Numbered from the stretch's first letter, positions 1-9,363 are shown. The stretch: 64,000 nucleotides of DNA from Cyclobacteriaceae bacterium (GCA_016787665.1 JAEUUC010000010.1:372001-436000), one strand, 5' to 3'. The notes: generated by a model not told the origin, from the letters alone. Numbers and translations: made by a program.

Positions 1-144
1 CACGCGGTGCTCCTCCACCACCAGCGATGATGGCGGATCATATTGTTCAAAATCCATTTTCATCTCCAGCGGTTTCTCCTGTGCGCGAAGCGAAAACGCA
101 GACAACACCAGGAACGCGATAGGGCCAATTACCGGTTTTTTCAT
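1..144 (-). CDS. Secreted protein, N-terminal fragment (possible amidohydrolase)
   Basis: The gene runs off the left edge; only the first 48 codons are present, starting from the ATG at 142-144 on the minus strand. They encode a clear signal peptide (MKKP, then a hydrophobic stretch ending in SLRAQ) followed by EKPLEMKMDFEQYDPPSSLV. The phrase YDPPSSLVV just after the signal peptide resembles the start of secreted Bacteroidota amidohydrolase-family proteins, but the catalytic part lies outside the window, so that assignment is tentative. An exported protein is well supported. No short-ORF overlap competes with this reading. Confidence 0.5.
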   Translation of the reverse strand, partial: MKKPVIGPIAFLVLSAFSLRAQEKPLEMKMDFEQYDPPSSLVVEEHRV

Positions 145-279
145 GTTTCAAAGTTGATGGGTCCGCCCCACATCTCGTCAGAAAATGTGCGGGGCGGCAT
201 TAAACCCTGACCAACGTCCGGGCTCTAAGAGCAAACGAAAGAAACCATTCGATGTTGGGATAAACTAAAGATTCCGGTT

Positions 280-510
280 ATGAAGAAGCTGATTTCCTTT
301 TCCGTGTTTGCGTTGCTGATGTTGTTGCTGGTTTGGGGCCAGTCGGCCCGCGCGGCTGAAACGCACACCCGTTATGCACCAAGACCCAGAATTCAGGTCT
401 GGGTGGCTCCGTACTGGAAGTGGAATCCGCGACTTCGGCAATATGTGTGGGTGCCCGGCCGCTATGTGGTGCGGCCCGCACCCGTGGTGAGGATCAGGAG
501 GGTTCGGTAG
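280..510 (+). CDS. Small secreted YxWVPGRY-repeat protein
   Basis: A 76-residue protein with a signal peptide (MKKLISFSVFALLMLLLVWG, cleavage likely after ARAAE). The mature part is short, basic and aromatic: VWVAPYWKWNPRLRQY then VWVPGRYVVRP. The W-x-P-G-x-Y/W phrase is typical of small secreted or outer-surface WxxGxW-repeat proteins whose function is unknown. Basic Arg/Val-rich C terminus (RIRRVR). It stands alone with its own strong terminator at 519-549. No enzymatic function can be inferred; it may bind the cell envelope. Confidence 0.7.
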   Translation: MKKLISFSVFALLMLLLVWGQSARAAETHTRYAPRPRIQVWVAPYWKWNPRLRQYVWVPGRYVVRPAPVVRIRRVR

Positions 511-518
511 TTTGACAC

Positions 519-549
519 GGGGCTGCAGCGATGCAGCCCTTTGTTTTTT
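519..549 (+). terminator. Intrinsic terminator after the YxWVPGRY gene
   Basis: Perfect 8-bp stem GGGCTGCA (520-527) and TGCAGCCC (532-539) closed by a GCGA (GNRA-type) tetraloop and followed by TTTGTTTTTT. Placed 9 bp after the stop of the 280-510 gene, so it ends that transcript before the TPR gene. Confidence 0.9.
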
Positions 550-595
550 ACCCCGCCTGAAATCTTCCTAACTTGGCCGAGTAAAACCCCTTCGC

Positions 596-1705
596 ATGCG
601 ATCGTTTCTTCTGTCGTGCTTTCTGTCCATAACCCTGATGTCATTCGGCCAGACGGACCCGCTGCTGGAAGCGGCCCGCAAAAAACTGGAGGCTAAAGAT
701 TATAAAGGAGCCCGGATCGATGCCACCAAGGTGATTGATGCCGCCCCGAAAAACAAACTCGCCTACGTGCTGCGCGGCCGCGCCCGCATGGGGTTGCAAG
801 ATGATTATGGCGCCATCAGCGATTTTACCTTCGCGCTGGACATCGACTCGCTGTTTGCCGAAGCCCTCAATCACCGCGGGGAAGCCAAAATCAACCTGGG
901 CGATGATGATGGGGCGATCTCCGACCTGGACAAAGCCATCCGGCTGCGGCCGAACTACACCGATGCGTACACCAACCGCGGTTTTGCCAAGTATAACATC
1001 GAAGATTTGCAGGGCGCTTACTTCGACTTCTCGAAGGCGCTGGAACTGGGCCCGCCCGATGCCGACAAGTATTTCAACCGCGGATTGGTAAAAGCCGAAC
1101 TCGGTGAATTTGTGAGTGCCATTGACGACTACAGCAAAGCCATTGAATTGGACAAAACGGATGCCTCGTTGTTCAACTTCCGCGGAGTGGCCTTCTACAG
1201 CACCGGCAATTTTGATAAGGCCATTGCCGATTATGATCAGGCCATTAAGATGGATGCCAAAGACCCCACCAAATTCGAAAACCGGGCATTGGCGAAAAGC
1301 GCGAAAGAAGATTTCAAAGGCGCGTTGGAGGATTACAACAAAGCCATTGAGTTGGACGGTCAGGATCCCGAAACCTACAACCTGCGCGGAGTGCTTAAAC
1401 ACAACACCGAAGATTACCTCGGAGCGATTGCCGACTACACCAAAGCGATTGAGTTAGATGCCACCAACCCCACGTACTACGATAACCGCGCACTGAGCAA
1501 AACGGAGAAGGAAGATTACGCGGGGGCCATTGAAGACTATACCTACTCGATCGAGTTATTCCCCAGCGACCCCGAAACGTATTTTCAACGCGGGCTGGTG
1601 AAGATACTGGCCAACAACAACTACGATGGCTGCCTCGATTTGAAACATGCCGAAGAACTCGGCAGCCCCGATGCCAAAGCGGCCATTAAGAAGAATTGCA
1701 AGTGA
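596..1705 (+). CDS. Secreted TPR-repeat protein
   Basis: 369 residues with a signal peptide (ends near MSFGQ) followed by about nine consecutive 34-residue tetratricopeptide repeats that fill the protein (recurring A.NRG.AK....D..GAI.DY.KAIEL motifs), ending with a lone Cys in a SEL1/TPR-like cap. TPR arrays are protein-protein scaffolds; the signal peptide puts this one in the periplasm or on the outer surface. The internal repeats are strongly alike, suggesting recent tandem duplication of repeat units. The lipid-kinase gene begins 26 bp downstream on the same strand, so the two may share a transcript. The partner protein cannot be inferred. Confidence 0.85.
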   Translation: MRSFLLSCFLSITLMSFGQTDPLLEAARKKLEAKDYKGARIDATKVIDAAPKNKLAYVLRGRARMGLQDDYGAISDFTFALDIDSLFAEALNHRGEAKINLGDDDGAISDLDKAIRLRPNYTDAYTNRGFAKYNIEDLQGAYFDFSKALELGPPDADKYFNRGLVKAELGEFVSAIDDYSKAIELDKTDASLFNFRGVAFYSTGNFDKAIADYDQAIKMDAKDPTKFENRALAKSAKEDFKGALEDYNKAIELDGQDPETYNLRGVLKHNTEDYLGAIADYTKAIELDATNPTYYDNRALSKTEKEDYAGAIEDYTYSIELFPSDPETYFQRGLVKILANNNYDGCLDLKHAEELGSPDAKAAIKKNCK

Positions 1706-1731
1706 TGACCAGGTCGGGAGACTAACACCCG

Positions 1732-2619
1732 ATGAAAATCACCATCCTCCTCAACGGCATCAGCCCTGCGAAGAAAAAATTCTATCGAACGATATTGCCT
1801 CCTCTTCAGCGGGTGTTTGAGGTGCACGTGCGCGAAACGCAGTATGCCGGCCACGCCCGCCAATTAGCCCGGGAGGCCGACAGCGATATTGTTCTCGCAG
1901 CCGGTGGGGATGGCACGTTGCACGAAGTGATCAATGGCGTGATGGAGCGGCCGCAGCAGCCGGTGGTGGGCATCCTTCCGCTGGGGTCCGGCAATGACTT
2001 TGCACGCACCTGCGGCCTTCGTGCAGACCCGCAGCAACTGATTGATCTTATTCAGGCGCGAAGTTTTAAACCCACAGATGTAGGGCAGGTAGAATTATAC
2101 GACCGCAACGGGCAGCCGGTGACGCGCTACTTCATCAATGCGTGCAGCGTGGGTATGGGGCCGCAGGTACTTGAGATTTTGCAGCAGCGCTCGAGGCGCT
2201 GGGGTGCGGGGTTCAACTACTTCACCGCCATCGTGCAAACGTTTTTCATCTACCGTTACCAGAACATAACCCTGAAAACCGAGACCGCGATTTCGGAAAA
2301 ACCGGTCCGGGTGCTCGCCATCGCCAACGGACGCTCCTTTGGCAACCGCCTCACCATTGCGCCAACGGCCAGTGTTCAAGATGGTTTGTTGAATGTATTC
2401 ACCGCTGCGCGTGTTTCGTTGTTTGATTTTCTTCGCCTCCAGGGCAAATTGAAAAGCGGAAAAACCATTGAACATCCGCAGGTGCATTACCAAACGTGTG
2501 CACAAGCATGGCTCACGGCCCATGAACCGGCAGCGATGGAAGCCGATGGGGAGTGGGCGGGCCTGTTACCGGCACGCATTAACGTGCTGCGCGGAAAGAT
2601 TCTGTTTTGCCGGCAATAA
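1732..2619 (+). CDS. Diacylglycerol/sphingosine kinase family lipid kinase
   Basis: 295 residues. The signature of the DAGK catalytic domain is complete: VLAAGGDGTLHEVINGVM (ATP-binding GGDGT at about residues 62-66) and GILPLGSGNDFART. The C-terminal half follows the YegS/DgkB beta-sandwich pattern, with GRSFGNRLTIAP, DGLLNVF and EADGEW. Such enzymes phosphorylate diacylglycerol or related lipids at the inner face of the membrane with ATP, recycling phospholipid head-group turnover products. Length is normal for the family. The gene follows the TPR gene closely and ends at a terminator shared with convergent genes. Exact lipid substrate is not readable from the sequence. Confidence 0.88.
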   Translation: MKITILLNGISPAKKKFYRTILPPLQRVFEVHVRETQYAGHARQLAREADSDIVLAAGGDGTLHEVINGVMERPQQPVVGILPLGSGNDFARTCGLRADPQQLIDLIQARSFKPTDVGQVELYDRNGQPVTRYFINACSVGMGPQVLEILQQRSRRWGAGFNYFTAIVQTFFIYRYQNITLKTETAISEKPVRVLAIANGRSFGNRLTIAPTASVQDGLLNVFTAARVSLFDFLRLQGKLKSGKTIEHPQVHYQTCAQAWLTAHEPAAMEADGEWAGLLPARINVLRGKILFCRQ

Positions 2620-2620
2620 A

Positions 2621-2645
2621 AAAGCCCACCGGGGTGGGCTTTTGA
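2621..2645. terminator. Terminator between convergent genes
   Basis: Stem AAGCCCACC / GGTGGGCTT (2622-2641) with A-rich sequence on one side and TTTTGAGTTTG on the other, lying between the lipid-kinase stop (2619) and the stop of the minus-strand DUF5684 gene (2666). The A/T flanks allow function in both directions, better for the plus strand. Confidence 0.75.
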
Positions 2646-2665
2646 GTTTGCTTTGACTGACTTGT

Positions 2666-3055
2666 CTAATCTTTTGGGGGACCTCCGTACGTTGCATCAC
2701 CGAAGGCCAACACGGGATAACCGATAAAAGGAAGGAAGATAAGGAGTAGCGTCATCACGATGTCCTTGCCAAAGGATTTTGATAGCAGGTGGGCCAGATA
2801 AATAAACACAAAGAAATTGACAAAGGGGATGAGCACCAAAATGATCCACCAACCCGGCTTGCCCACGATTTCCAATAATACAAACACATTATAAATCGGA
2901 ATGATGGCGGCCCAACCGGGCTTACCCGCCTTGGTGAAGATTTTCCACATGCTGACAATAATCAGGACAATGACAGCGAGGTAAATGAAGAAAAAGATGC
3001 CCATGGCTGCGATCAAGCCTTGCTCGGCACCATCGTACGATTGATATTCATCCAT
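2666..3055 (-). CDS. DUF5684-family membrane protein
   Basis: 129 residues with four hydrophobic segments. The stretch KAGKPGWAAIIPIYNVFVLL followed by EIVGKPGWWIIL and a C-terminal SFGKD...LPFIGYPVLAFG is the hallmark of DUF5684, a family of small inner-membrane proteins often fused to or next to signal-peptidase or RDD domains. The function is unknown. Its start lies 21 bp after the stop of the RDD gene (3077-3571, same strand), so the two are probably co-transcribed and may act together in the membrane. The C terminus (YGGPPKD) is soluble. Confidence 0.8.
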   Translation of the reverse strand: MDEYQSYDGAEQGLIAAMGIFFFIYLAVIVLIIVSMWKIFTKAGKPGWAAIIPIYNVFVLLEIVGKPGWWIILVLIPFVNFFVFIYLAHLLSKSFGKDIVMTLLLIFLPFIGYPVLAFGDATYGGPPKD

Positions 3056-3076
3056 AAGTAGAGGGTTTAGGTTTTA

Positions 3077-3571
3077 TTATTGGTTGGATTGTTTGCGAAC
3101 CACCAGCGTACCCGCAATCACATCGTGCAGGGCTTGTTTTTTGTCAGTGAACCCGGCCATGATGTAGCCGATCGTGAAGGTCAGGTTGGAGATCAGTTTA
3201 CACAGGTTTCGAACCAGCGCTTTGGAAAAGTCCAGCTTGTTACCCTGCACATCGGTAACCACAAGGCCAAGGGCCAGTTTGCCGAGGCTCGCCTGATACT
3301 TGGAGGACTCCATTAACGCGTGATAAAGAAGGAGCACTGCCATTCTCACAAACAGCGAAATGCCGATCATGGCGGTGAGGGTGGCCAACAGGGTTGCCCA
3401 GTTGAAGTCTTGCTCACCAAAATCCGAGAAAGGAAACATCGAGCCGCCCGACACGATGCCAATGGCCGCCAAAATGGGCGATAGTATGATGGCGCTGATG
3501 ACCCCGATCAGAATTCGATCGATTAGCCAAGCAACAAAACGCAGCCAGAAGCCGGCATAGAGGGTCATCAC
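3077..3571 (-). CDS. RDD-family membrane protein
   Basis: 164 residues. The defining RDD features are visible: aromatic start YAGFWLRFVAWLIDRILIG with the conserved Arg and Asp in the first helix, and later KYQASLGKLALGLVVTD followed by N..L.KLIS and the C-terminal DKKQALHDVIAGTLVVRK. Three membrane segments. RDD proteins are implicated in sodium/proton antiport and salt tolerance in some bacteria, but most are uncharacterised. It is first in a probable two-gene unit with DUF5684. A second RDD gene lies at 44058-44471 in the atypical island. Confidence 0.85.
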   Translation of the reverse strand: MMTLYAGFWLRFVAWLIDRILIGVISAIILSPILAAIGIVSGGSMFPFSDFGEQDFNWATLLATLTAMIGISLFVRMAVLLLYHALMESSKYQASLGKLALGLVVTDVQGNKLDFSKALVRNLCKLISNLTFTIGYIMAGFTDKKQALHDVIAGTLVVRKQSNQ

Positions 3572-3651
3572 CGTTCGGTTTAGGTTTTCTAAAGATAGAA
3601 AACGAATTTCACGTGGGCAAAACCACAGGCGTCAACAAATCATTATCCTTT

Positions 3652-4176
3652 ATGCACCCCTCCCTGCAGCACCTTTACCGGCAACTGGAAGAGCAGCGCG
3701 CAAGCGTGCTGGCCATGGCACAGGCCTTGCCTGGCGAGGCGTTGCACCGCGCGCCAGCGCCCGGCAAGTGGTCCCTGATGCAAATTCTGGCTCACCTGGT
3801 CACGGCCGAAAAAATGTCACTGGCCTACCTTCAAAAAAAGATACTGGGTATTGATGACGCAGCGGACACGGGTTGGAAGGAAGACCTGCGCATCGGGTTG
3901 CTCAAAATCAGCCAGCGTCTCCCCTTAAAATTCAAAGCCCCGGGGCGCGTAGTGGAAAGCACGCCCGCCTATACTTCGATTGATCAACTGCGCAGCGATT
4001 GGAACAACGTACGCGCGCAATTGGCTGACACCTTAGAGCGCTTCCCCGAAAACCGGCTGAAGCGCAAAGTGTACAAGCACCCGTTTGCCGGCATGCTCAA
4101 CATCACGCAAATGCTGATCTTCTTTCGCGAACACATCACCCATCACCAGCCTCAGATTCGCAGGGTGTTGAATTAA
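3652..4176 (+). CDS. DinB-family putative metal-dependent enzyme
   Basis: 174 residues from ATG 3652; an in-frame GTG at 3613 would add 13 residues without domain content, so the ATG is preferred. A four-helix DinB fold is indicated by PGEALHRAPAPGKWSLMQIL then AHLV (first His), and by the C-terminal REHITHHQPQIRRVLN with the metal-binding HxxH. Bacteroidota DinB/DfsB proteins use three His to bind a divalent metal, and some act as bacillithiol or mycothiol-dependent transferases; the substrate here is unknown. It stands alone between a divergent RDD operon and a convergent DUF2306 gene. Confidence 0.82.
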   Translation: MHPSLQHLYRQLEEQRASVLAMAQALPGEALHRAPAPGKWSLMQILAHLVTAEKMSLAYLQKKILGIDDAADTGWKEDLRIGLLKISQRLPLKFKAPGRVVESTPAYTSIDQLRSDWNNVRAQLADTLERFPENRLKRKVYKHPFAGMLNITQMLIFFREHITHHQPQIRRVLN

Positions 4177-4266
4177 GTTCAATCCTGATTAACCTTGCCC
4201 AACGGTGTAATTAAACTGAATTAGCTGCTCAAAAAGACAGAGAGCTGACGATCACAGAGTCCCGCG

Positions 4267-4890
4267 TTACAGGATTTGGGGCTGTCTTCGTCTGATCCAT
4301 ACCTCTGCCACCATTAGATTAAATACCCAGCTCCACCATGCAATGAAGGCATAGGCAACGGGGTGCGTTAAATCGAAGGTCCAGGAGGTAAGGAAGGCAT
4401 AGAGCCGAAGTGTAATGGCGGCAAGAGTAAGGGCAAAACTGCGCACCATCCATTGCTGATGGAGTACAACCTCGCCCTTTCGTATCGACTCATAAGCTCT
4501 GAGGGTTGTGAAAAACCACAACAGCGATTGAAGAACAAAACTCATCAATACCCAGGGGCCTCGTTGAATAAAAAAACTCATGACCATTCCCCCGGGAGCC
4601 GCGAAAATCAATATTCCTGCCACATAGATTTTTCCAAAGACCCTGTGGAAATTCGGAAATCGTAAACGCCACGGTTGATATACCTGAAAAAAACCAATGA
4701 CCAGCACAAAGGCGGAAACGATAACATGACTGTAAAAGGCTGGCAGATACCAGCCAGTTTCAACAGCTGATTGCTTTAACAACAGAAACCCAAAACGAGG
4801 ATTCAGGTTGAGGTAGCCCAATGCATTCCACGCCAAAGGCAGGGCAAGAAGGAAGCCAGCCAAAAAAATCACTTTCAATCTCCACGCCAT
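4267..4890 (-). CDS. DUF2306 multi-pass membrane protein
   Basis: 207 residues with about six hydrophobic helices. The sequence SAFVLVIGFFQVYQPWR, FHRVFGKIYVAGIL, and HQQWMVRSFALTLAAITLRL match DUF2306, a family of integral membrane proteins with conserved His and Arg residues (HRxxG, HxxWMxRS) that suggest a haem- or quinone-related role, unproven. Its ATG begins 1 bp after the stop of the upstream 597-residue lipoprotein (TGA-T-ATG), so translation is coupled and the two are an operon. No terminator is evident before the convergent DinB gene. Confidence 0.82.
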   Translation of the reverse strand: MAWRLKVIFLAGFLLALPLAWNALGYLNLNPRFGFLLLKQSAVETGWYLPAFYSHVIVSAFVLVIGFFQVYQPWRLRFPNFHRVFGKIYVAGILIFAAPGGMVMSFFIQRGPWVLMSFVLQSLLWFFTTLRAYESIRKGEVVLHQQWMVRSFALTLAAITLRLYAFLTSWTFDLTHPVAYAFIAWWSWVFNLMVAEVWIRRRQPQIL

Positions 4891-4891
4891 A

Positions 4892-6685
4892 TCACCGCAT
4901 ACTCACAAGATCAGCCTTAGCTGGCAGAAGTGAATTCAGAAACACGAGATTGAACTGGTCCGTTTCGGTAAGCATGCTTTCAAAATCCCCGATAGATTCG
5001 TGCTTGGGAGAATACTCTTCCATGATGTTCTGAAACAGTTTCACCCGATTAGGTTCTGCAAATTGATATCCATAACTGGCAAGAATTTCATCTCGCATAA
5101 AGGCTATGGTGGTGGCAGATAGAAAAGACGAGTTCACCACCTTTTGGGTCTCCTGGCTGTAAATGGAAAAGTTACCCATTACGTAAGAACTGTCAAGCTT
5201 GGTGAATTCGGTTTGTGGGAAAAGTCTCCTGGATTTCAACTTTTCGGGCTTGACTTGATGATTTAACCTGTAGTAAGAATACACCGAAACAACGTTCTCT
5301 CCCACTATCGTTTGGTAGTCATTCATCCACCAGGTTTCGGTCATGGCCTTTACCTCTAGGGTTGTGGAGTCCAGCAAACGCACTTCAATTCCATTACTGG
5401 GGACGTCCAGAACCCCCAGCGTATCCGCCCCCTGATTGAGTAATACAATTCGGCTTGAATGATAGAATTCTTCGCGGCCTTCGAGGTAATGCTCCTCAAA
5501 GGCTGTGATCAAGGCCTTAAGGGTACCGGTAACCCGATCATAAATTGTAGGTTTCGATTCGAGATACTCCGTATATGCATTTAACGGTCCGTTGGTGGCA
5601 CAAAAACCCGCTTGTATCTCAGAAAAAATTCCATTTGCTACCAGATAGCTGGGAGGAATCACCACTCCATAACCAACATGATCCACATGAGGAATTTCTG
5701 CACAAGAATAATTCTCGCAGCTCAATCGAATGCTTTTTCCTAAAAAACGAAAGTTATCAACCCAATCTATTGTTATCGAATCGAGCGCGGGGATGAAATG
5801 AAAGTCGTTTGAAATGACACCCCAAGTCGTGTCCATCCGGGCAATGGCCCATTGCTTTTCGCTGGGCGGTGGAATCACCAAATCAAATTTTGGCTCAATT
5901 AGCGTGGTCTGAGTTTTTAAGTCGAAATAGCCAATCTTCCCGTTTCGCCTAATCTCAACAACATCATCCGAAAAAAAACCGGGTGTCCCAATAAGATCAT
6001 AATCCGGTGAGAGTATGACGGTACCGTCAAAGGTTGTAAGTCCCATGCGCACAGTCGTATCGCGCTTCTGCTTTTGGCGGGGCTCAAGAAAATGATTTGT
6101 CCAATCACCCTCCACCAGATAAAAATACGTTTGCCCGGCATGTCTGATAAACCACACAACTGAGTCAAATTGGCTTTCAAGTTGCCGCGCTTGCGCAAAT
6201 ATCGGTTTGCGTTCCTCAATGGCGAGATACTCTTCCTCAATCCATCGTAAACTGTTTTTCAACTTCCAGAAAGTGCTGTAGAACGCTTCTCCATTGATAT
6301 CCGATATAACAAACGAATCCATTTTATCATCAAGCACTAAAGTCAATAAGAATTCTTCTTCCCTTGTTTTTGATTCATCGCGTGTTCGAAATGCTACGGG
6401 GATAGCAACAATTGAGGTTCCTTGAACGGTAACAGATGCCTGCTCAAAGTCGATTTCACACAAGACGAATGAATCCTGGTTTCGAAGCACATTTAAGGCC
6501 AGCAAAAGGGCTTCTTTTGGCTTTGCAACCTGGAAATGACGCAAGACAGCACTATCCGCACGACCCAAATCCACCTTGAACTGCAGTAAGAATTCACGAA
6601 TACGTTTTTCTTTCTCGGCATCTTTATTGAGCAGTGAGCACGAGGCTATAAAAACCAGAAAAAAAATAATTACTGTACTTCTCAT
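4892..6685 (-). CDS. Large lipoprotein with WG-like repeats, function unknown
   Basis: 597 residues starting MRSTVIIFFLVFIASCSLLN, a lipoprotein signal with the acceptor Cys at 16. Residues roughly 180-330 contain units such as RMGLTTFDGTVILSP-DYD, GKIGYFDLKT-QTTLIEPKFD and WGVISNDFHFIP, which look like the WG beta-repeats found in surface or periplasmic Bacteroidota proteins. The rest is not recognised. By eye the gene is more AT-rich than its neighbours. It is directly followed by, and translationally coupled to, the DUF2306 gene, so the lipoprotein and the membrane protein probably work together. Confidence 0.75.
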   Translation of the reverse strand: MRSTVIIFFLVFIASCSLLNKDAEKEKRIREFLLQFKVDLGRADSAVLRHFQVAKPKEALLLALNVLRNQDSFVLCEIDFEQASVTVQGTSIVAIPVAFRTRDESKTREEEFLLTLVLDDKMDSFVISDINGEAFYSTFWKLKNSLRWIEEEYLAIEERKPIFAQARQLESQFDSVVWFIRHAGQTYFYLVEGDWTNHFLEPRQKQKRDTTVRMGLTTFDGTVILSPDYDLIGTPGFFSDDVVEIRRNGKIGYFDLKTQTTLIEPKFDLVIPPPSEKQWAIARMDTTWGVISNDFHFIPALDSITIDWVDNFRFLGKSIRLSCENYSCAEIPHVDHVGYGVVIPPSYLVANGIFSEIQAGFCATNGPLNAYTEYLESKPTIYDRVTGTLKALITAFEEHYLEGREEFYHSSRIVLLNQGADTLGVLDVPSNGIEVRLLDSTTLEVKAMTETWWMNDYQTIVGENVVSVYSYYRLNHQVKPEKLKSRRLFPQTEFTKLDSSYVMGNFSIYSQETQKVVNSSFLSATTIAFMRDEILASYGYQFAEPNRVKLFQNIMEEYSPKHESIGDFESMLTETDQFNLVFLNSLLPAKADLVSMR

Positions 6686-6850
6686 TCCATGTGCATTTGG
6701 ACAATAATCTAAGAATAATTTCTATTGTGTTCCAAACTGTCCGAACTTACTGGAACTAATCGCTTAAAAAAACCCCAAACCACCTACACCAGTTGGTGTT
6801 TACTGCCATCGTAATTAATCCTATTTTGTCGCATTCAATTTCGCATCGCT

Positions 6851-9358
6851 ATGCTCAAACGACTTTTGCTACTCCTTCTTCCGATTTCCGGTTTTGCTCA
6901 ACTGCAATCCCCCGATCAGTTTCTCGGCTACACGCTGGGCGAACGGTTCACCCGCCATCACCAGGTGGTGAGTTATTTCCAGCATGTCGATGCGCAGTCG
7001 GACCTGGTGACGGTAACCCCTTTTGGTGAAACCTATGAACACCGCCCCTTGCTGTATGCCGTGGTTGCTTCTCCTGAAAATTTTGCACGGCTGGATCAGA
7101 TCCGGCAGGACAACCTCAGGCGCACGGGTCTGCTGCCGGGCACACCCGCCACACAGGTAGCCCTGGTGTGGCTCAGCTACAACGTGCACGGCAATGAGGC
7201 CAGCAGCACCGAAGCGGCCATGAAAACGCTTTACGAACTGGTGAACCCCGCCAACGCGCAAACGAAAGAGTGGCTGAAGAACACTGTCGTGATCATCGAC
7301 CCCTGCCTGAACCCGGATGGGCGCGACCGGTATGTGAACTTCTATTATCAAAACGGTAACCTGCCGGCCCAGCCCGACCCGCAGGCGCGCGAACACCGCG
7401 AACCGTGGGCCACCGGCCGCCCGAATCATTATCTCTTCGATATGAACCGCGACTGGGCGTGGCTTACCCAACAGGAATCGCGAGCACGCATCAAACTCTA
7501 TAACGAGTGGATGCCTCACGTGCATGTTGACTTTCACGAACAGGGGTACAACAGCCCCTACTACTTTGCCCCCGCGGCCGAGCCCTATCACGAAGTGATC
7601 ACCAACTGGCAACGCGAGTTCCAGCAAATGCTCGGCAAAAATCACGCGAAGTACTTTGATCAAAACGGCTGGCTGTATTTCTCACGCGAACGCTTCGACC
7701 TGTATTACCCCAGCTACGGTGACACCTACCCCACCTATAGCGGAGCGATTGGCATGACGTACGAACAAGGTGGTATTGGCGCAGGCCTCACCGTAACCAC
7801 TACCGAGGGCGATCCCCTCACGCTGAAAGATCGCATTGCGCACCACTACACCACCGGTCTCTCTACGATCGAACTGTCATCGAAAAACGCCACGCGACTG
7901 GTTGATGAGTTTGACAAGTTCTTCCGCGAAAACCTGAACGCGCCCTGGCCGTACAAGGCGTATGTCATCCGAAGCACCAATCAACGGGACAAACTCAACG
8001 CGCTGCTGCGTTGGATGGATGAGCATAAGATTCAATACGGACATGCCACCGTGCCCAAGCCCGTTCGTGGCTTTGATTACGAAACGCAAACCACGATTAC
8101 CGCCAACATCAGCCAAACCGATATTGTTATTCCGGTACAGCAGGCGAAAGGCCGCCTGATCACCACGCTCTTTGAGCCGCAAACCAAATTGGTGGACTCA
8201 CTCACCTACGACATCACCGCCTGGAACCTGGCCTACGCCTATGGGTTGAAAGCCCTGGCCGTGAACGAAAAGCTGACGATCAGCCGCCCCTATGCGGCCC
8301 CCGCTCCCGAGACTTCTCCGGTGGCTGAAAAGCCCTATGCCTATGTGTTTCCCTATCAAAGTCTGGAAGACTCAAAATTTCTCGCTGCCCTTCACCGGAA
8401 GGGAATCAAAAGCCGGGTAGCGCTGAAGCCGTTTACGCTCAACGGAAAAAATTTTGATGCCGGCACACTCATTGTGCCGCAGCGCAACAACGAGAGCGTT
8501 ATTAATTTTGATAACACCGTGCGGGAACTGGCCGCTGCCCATGGTCGCGTTCCGTTTGCCGCCCCCACCGGGTTGGTGGAAAAGGGATCAGACTTCGGAT
8601 CGGGCGAGGTTGATTTCCTGAAAGCGCCCAAAGTGGCCTTGTTGGGCGGAGACCAGACCTCCACGCTGGCGCACGGTACGGTGTGGCATTTCTTCGAGCA
8701 GGAATTGAAGTACCCGCTCACGATCATCGGCACCGATTATTTCCGCACCATTGATCTGTGGAAGTATGACGTGTTCATCGTGCCGGACGGAAATTACCGG
8801 TTGTTTGATGACACCACGTTAGACATGGTGCAGCGCTGGGTGAGTGATGGCGGCCGGTTGATTCTGATGGGCAACGCGTTGAACATCGCAGCTGATAAAA
8901 AAGGATTTGCCCTGAAAGGCTACGCCACCGATGACGAGAAAAAGAAAATGGAACAGGCCGATGACGCCCTCCTGGAAAAAGAAGGCACACCGGTGTTTGC
9001 CGAAGCTGAACGCAGAGAGATTTCCAATGAGATCATCGGTGCCATTTACAAAACAACCCTCGACAAAACAAATCCGCTGGCGTTCGGACTCCGCGATGGT
9101 TATTACACGCTGAAGACCTCGGCCCGCAGGTATGCCATGCTGGAGGGTGCCTGGAATGTGGCCTACCTGAAGGGAAAACAAAAACCGCTCATTGGCTTTG
9201 CCGGCTACCGCGCCAACCAACGCCTCACCAATTCCCTCGTGTTCGGTGTGGAGAACAAGGGCCGGGGCAGTGTGGTGTACCTGGCCGATGACCCGATGTT
9301 CCGCTCCTTCTGGGCCAACGGTAAGTTGATTTTCGCGAATGCGGTATTGATGCGGTGA
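6851..9358 (+). CDS. Secreted M14-family zinc carboxypeptidase
   Basis: 835 residues with a signal peptide ending near GFAQ. The N-terminal half is a carboxypeptidase A-type (M14) domain: YNVHGNEASSTEA supplies the first two zinc ligands (HxxE), DPCLNPDGRDRY and FDMNRDWAW match the substrate-binding part, VDFHEQG supplies the third zinc His, and GMTYEQGGIGAG carries the catalytic Glu. The C-terminal half (after about residue 480) is a second, mostly beta/alpha region common in long Bacteroidota M14 proteins. It would remove C-terminal residues from peptides in the periplasm or outside. Flanked by divergent and convergent genes, so monocistronic. Confidence 0.88.
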   Translation: MLKRLLLLLLPISGFAQLQSPDQFLGYTLGERFTRHHQVVSYFQHVDAQSDLVTVTPFGETYEHRPLLYAVVASPENFARLDQIRQDNLRRTGLLPGTPATQVALVWLSYNVHGNEASSTEAAMKTLYELVNPANAQTKEWLKNTVVIIDPCLNPDGRDRYVNFYYQNGNLPAQPDPQAREHREPWATGRPNHYLFDMNRDWAWLTQQESRARIKLYNEWMPHVHVDFHEQGYNSPYYFAPAAEPYHEVITNWQREFQQMLGKNHAKYFDQNGWLYFSRERFDLYYPSYGDTYPTYSGAIGMTYEQGGIGAGLTVTTTEGDPLTLKDRIAHHYTTGLSTIELSSKNATRLVDEFDKFFRENLNAPWPYKAYVIRSTNQRDKLNALLRWMDEHKIQYGHATVPKPVRGFDYETQTTITANISQTDIVIPVQQAKGRLITTLFEPQTKLVDSLTYDITAWNLAYAYGLKALAVNEKLTISRPYAAPAPETSPVAEKPYAYVFPYQSLEDSKFLAALHRKGIKSRVALKPFTLNGKNFDAGTLIVPQRNNESVINFDNTVRELAAAHGRVPFAAPTGLVEKGSDFGSGEVDFLKAPKVALLGGDQTSTLAHGTVWHFFEQELKYPLTIIGTDYFRTIDLWKYDVFIVPDGNYRLFDDTTLDMVQRWVSDGGRLILMGNALNIAADKKGFALKGYATDDEKKKMEQADDALLEKEGTPVFAEAERREISNEIIGAIYKTTLDKTNPLAFGLRDGYYTLKTSARRYAMLEGAWNVAYLKGKQKPLIGFAGYRANQRLTNSLVFGVENKGRGSVVYLADDPMFRSFWANGKLIFANAVLMR

Positions 9359-9363
9359 CTCTG

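Noticed and set aside
641..1402. Long minus-strand reading inside the TPR gene (also 6869-7663, 8819-9439, 22352-23047, 58086-58892 and similar)
   Set aside because: They lie wholly within well-supported genes on the other strand or frame and have no motif, start context or sensible composition.
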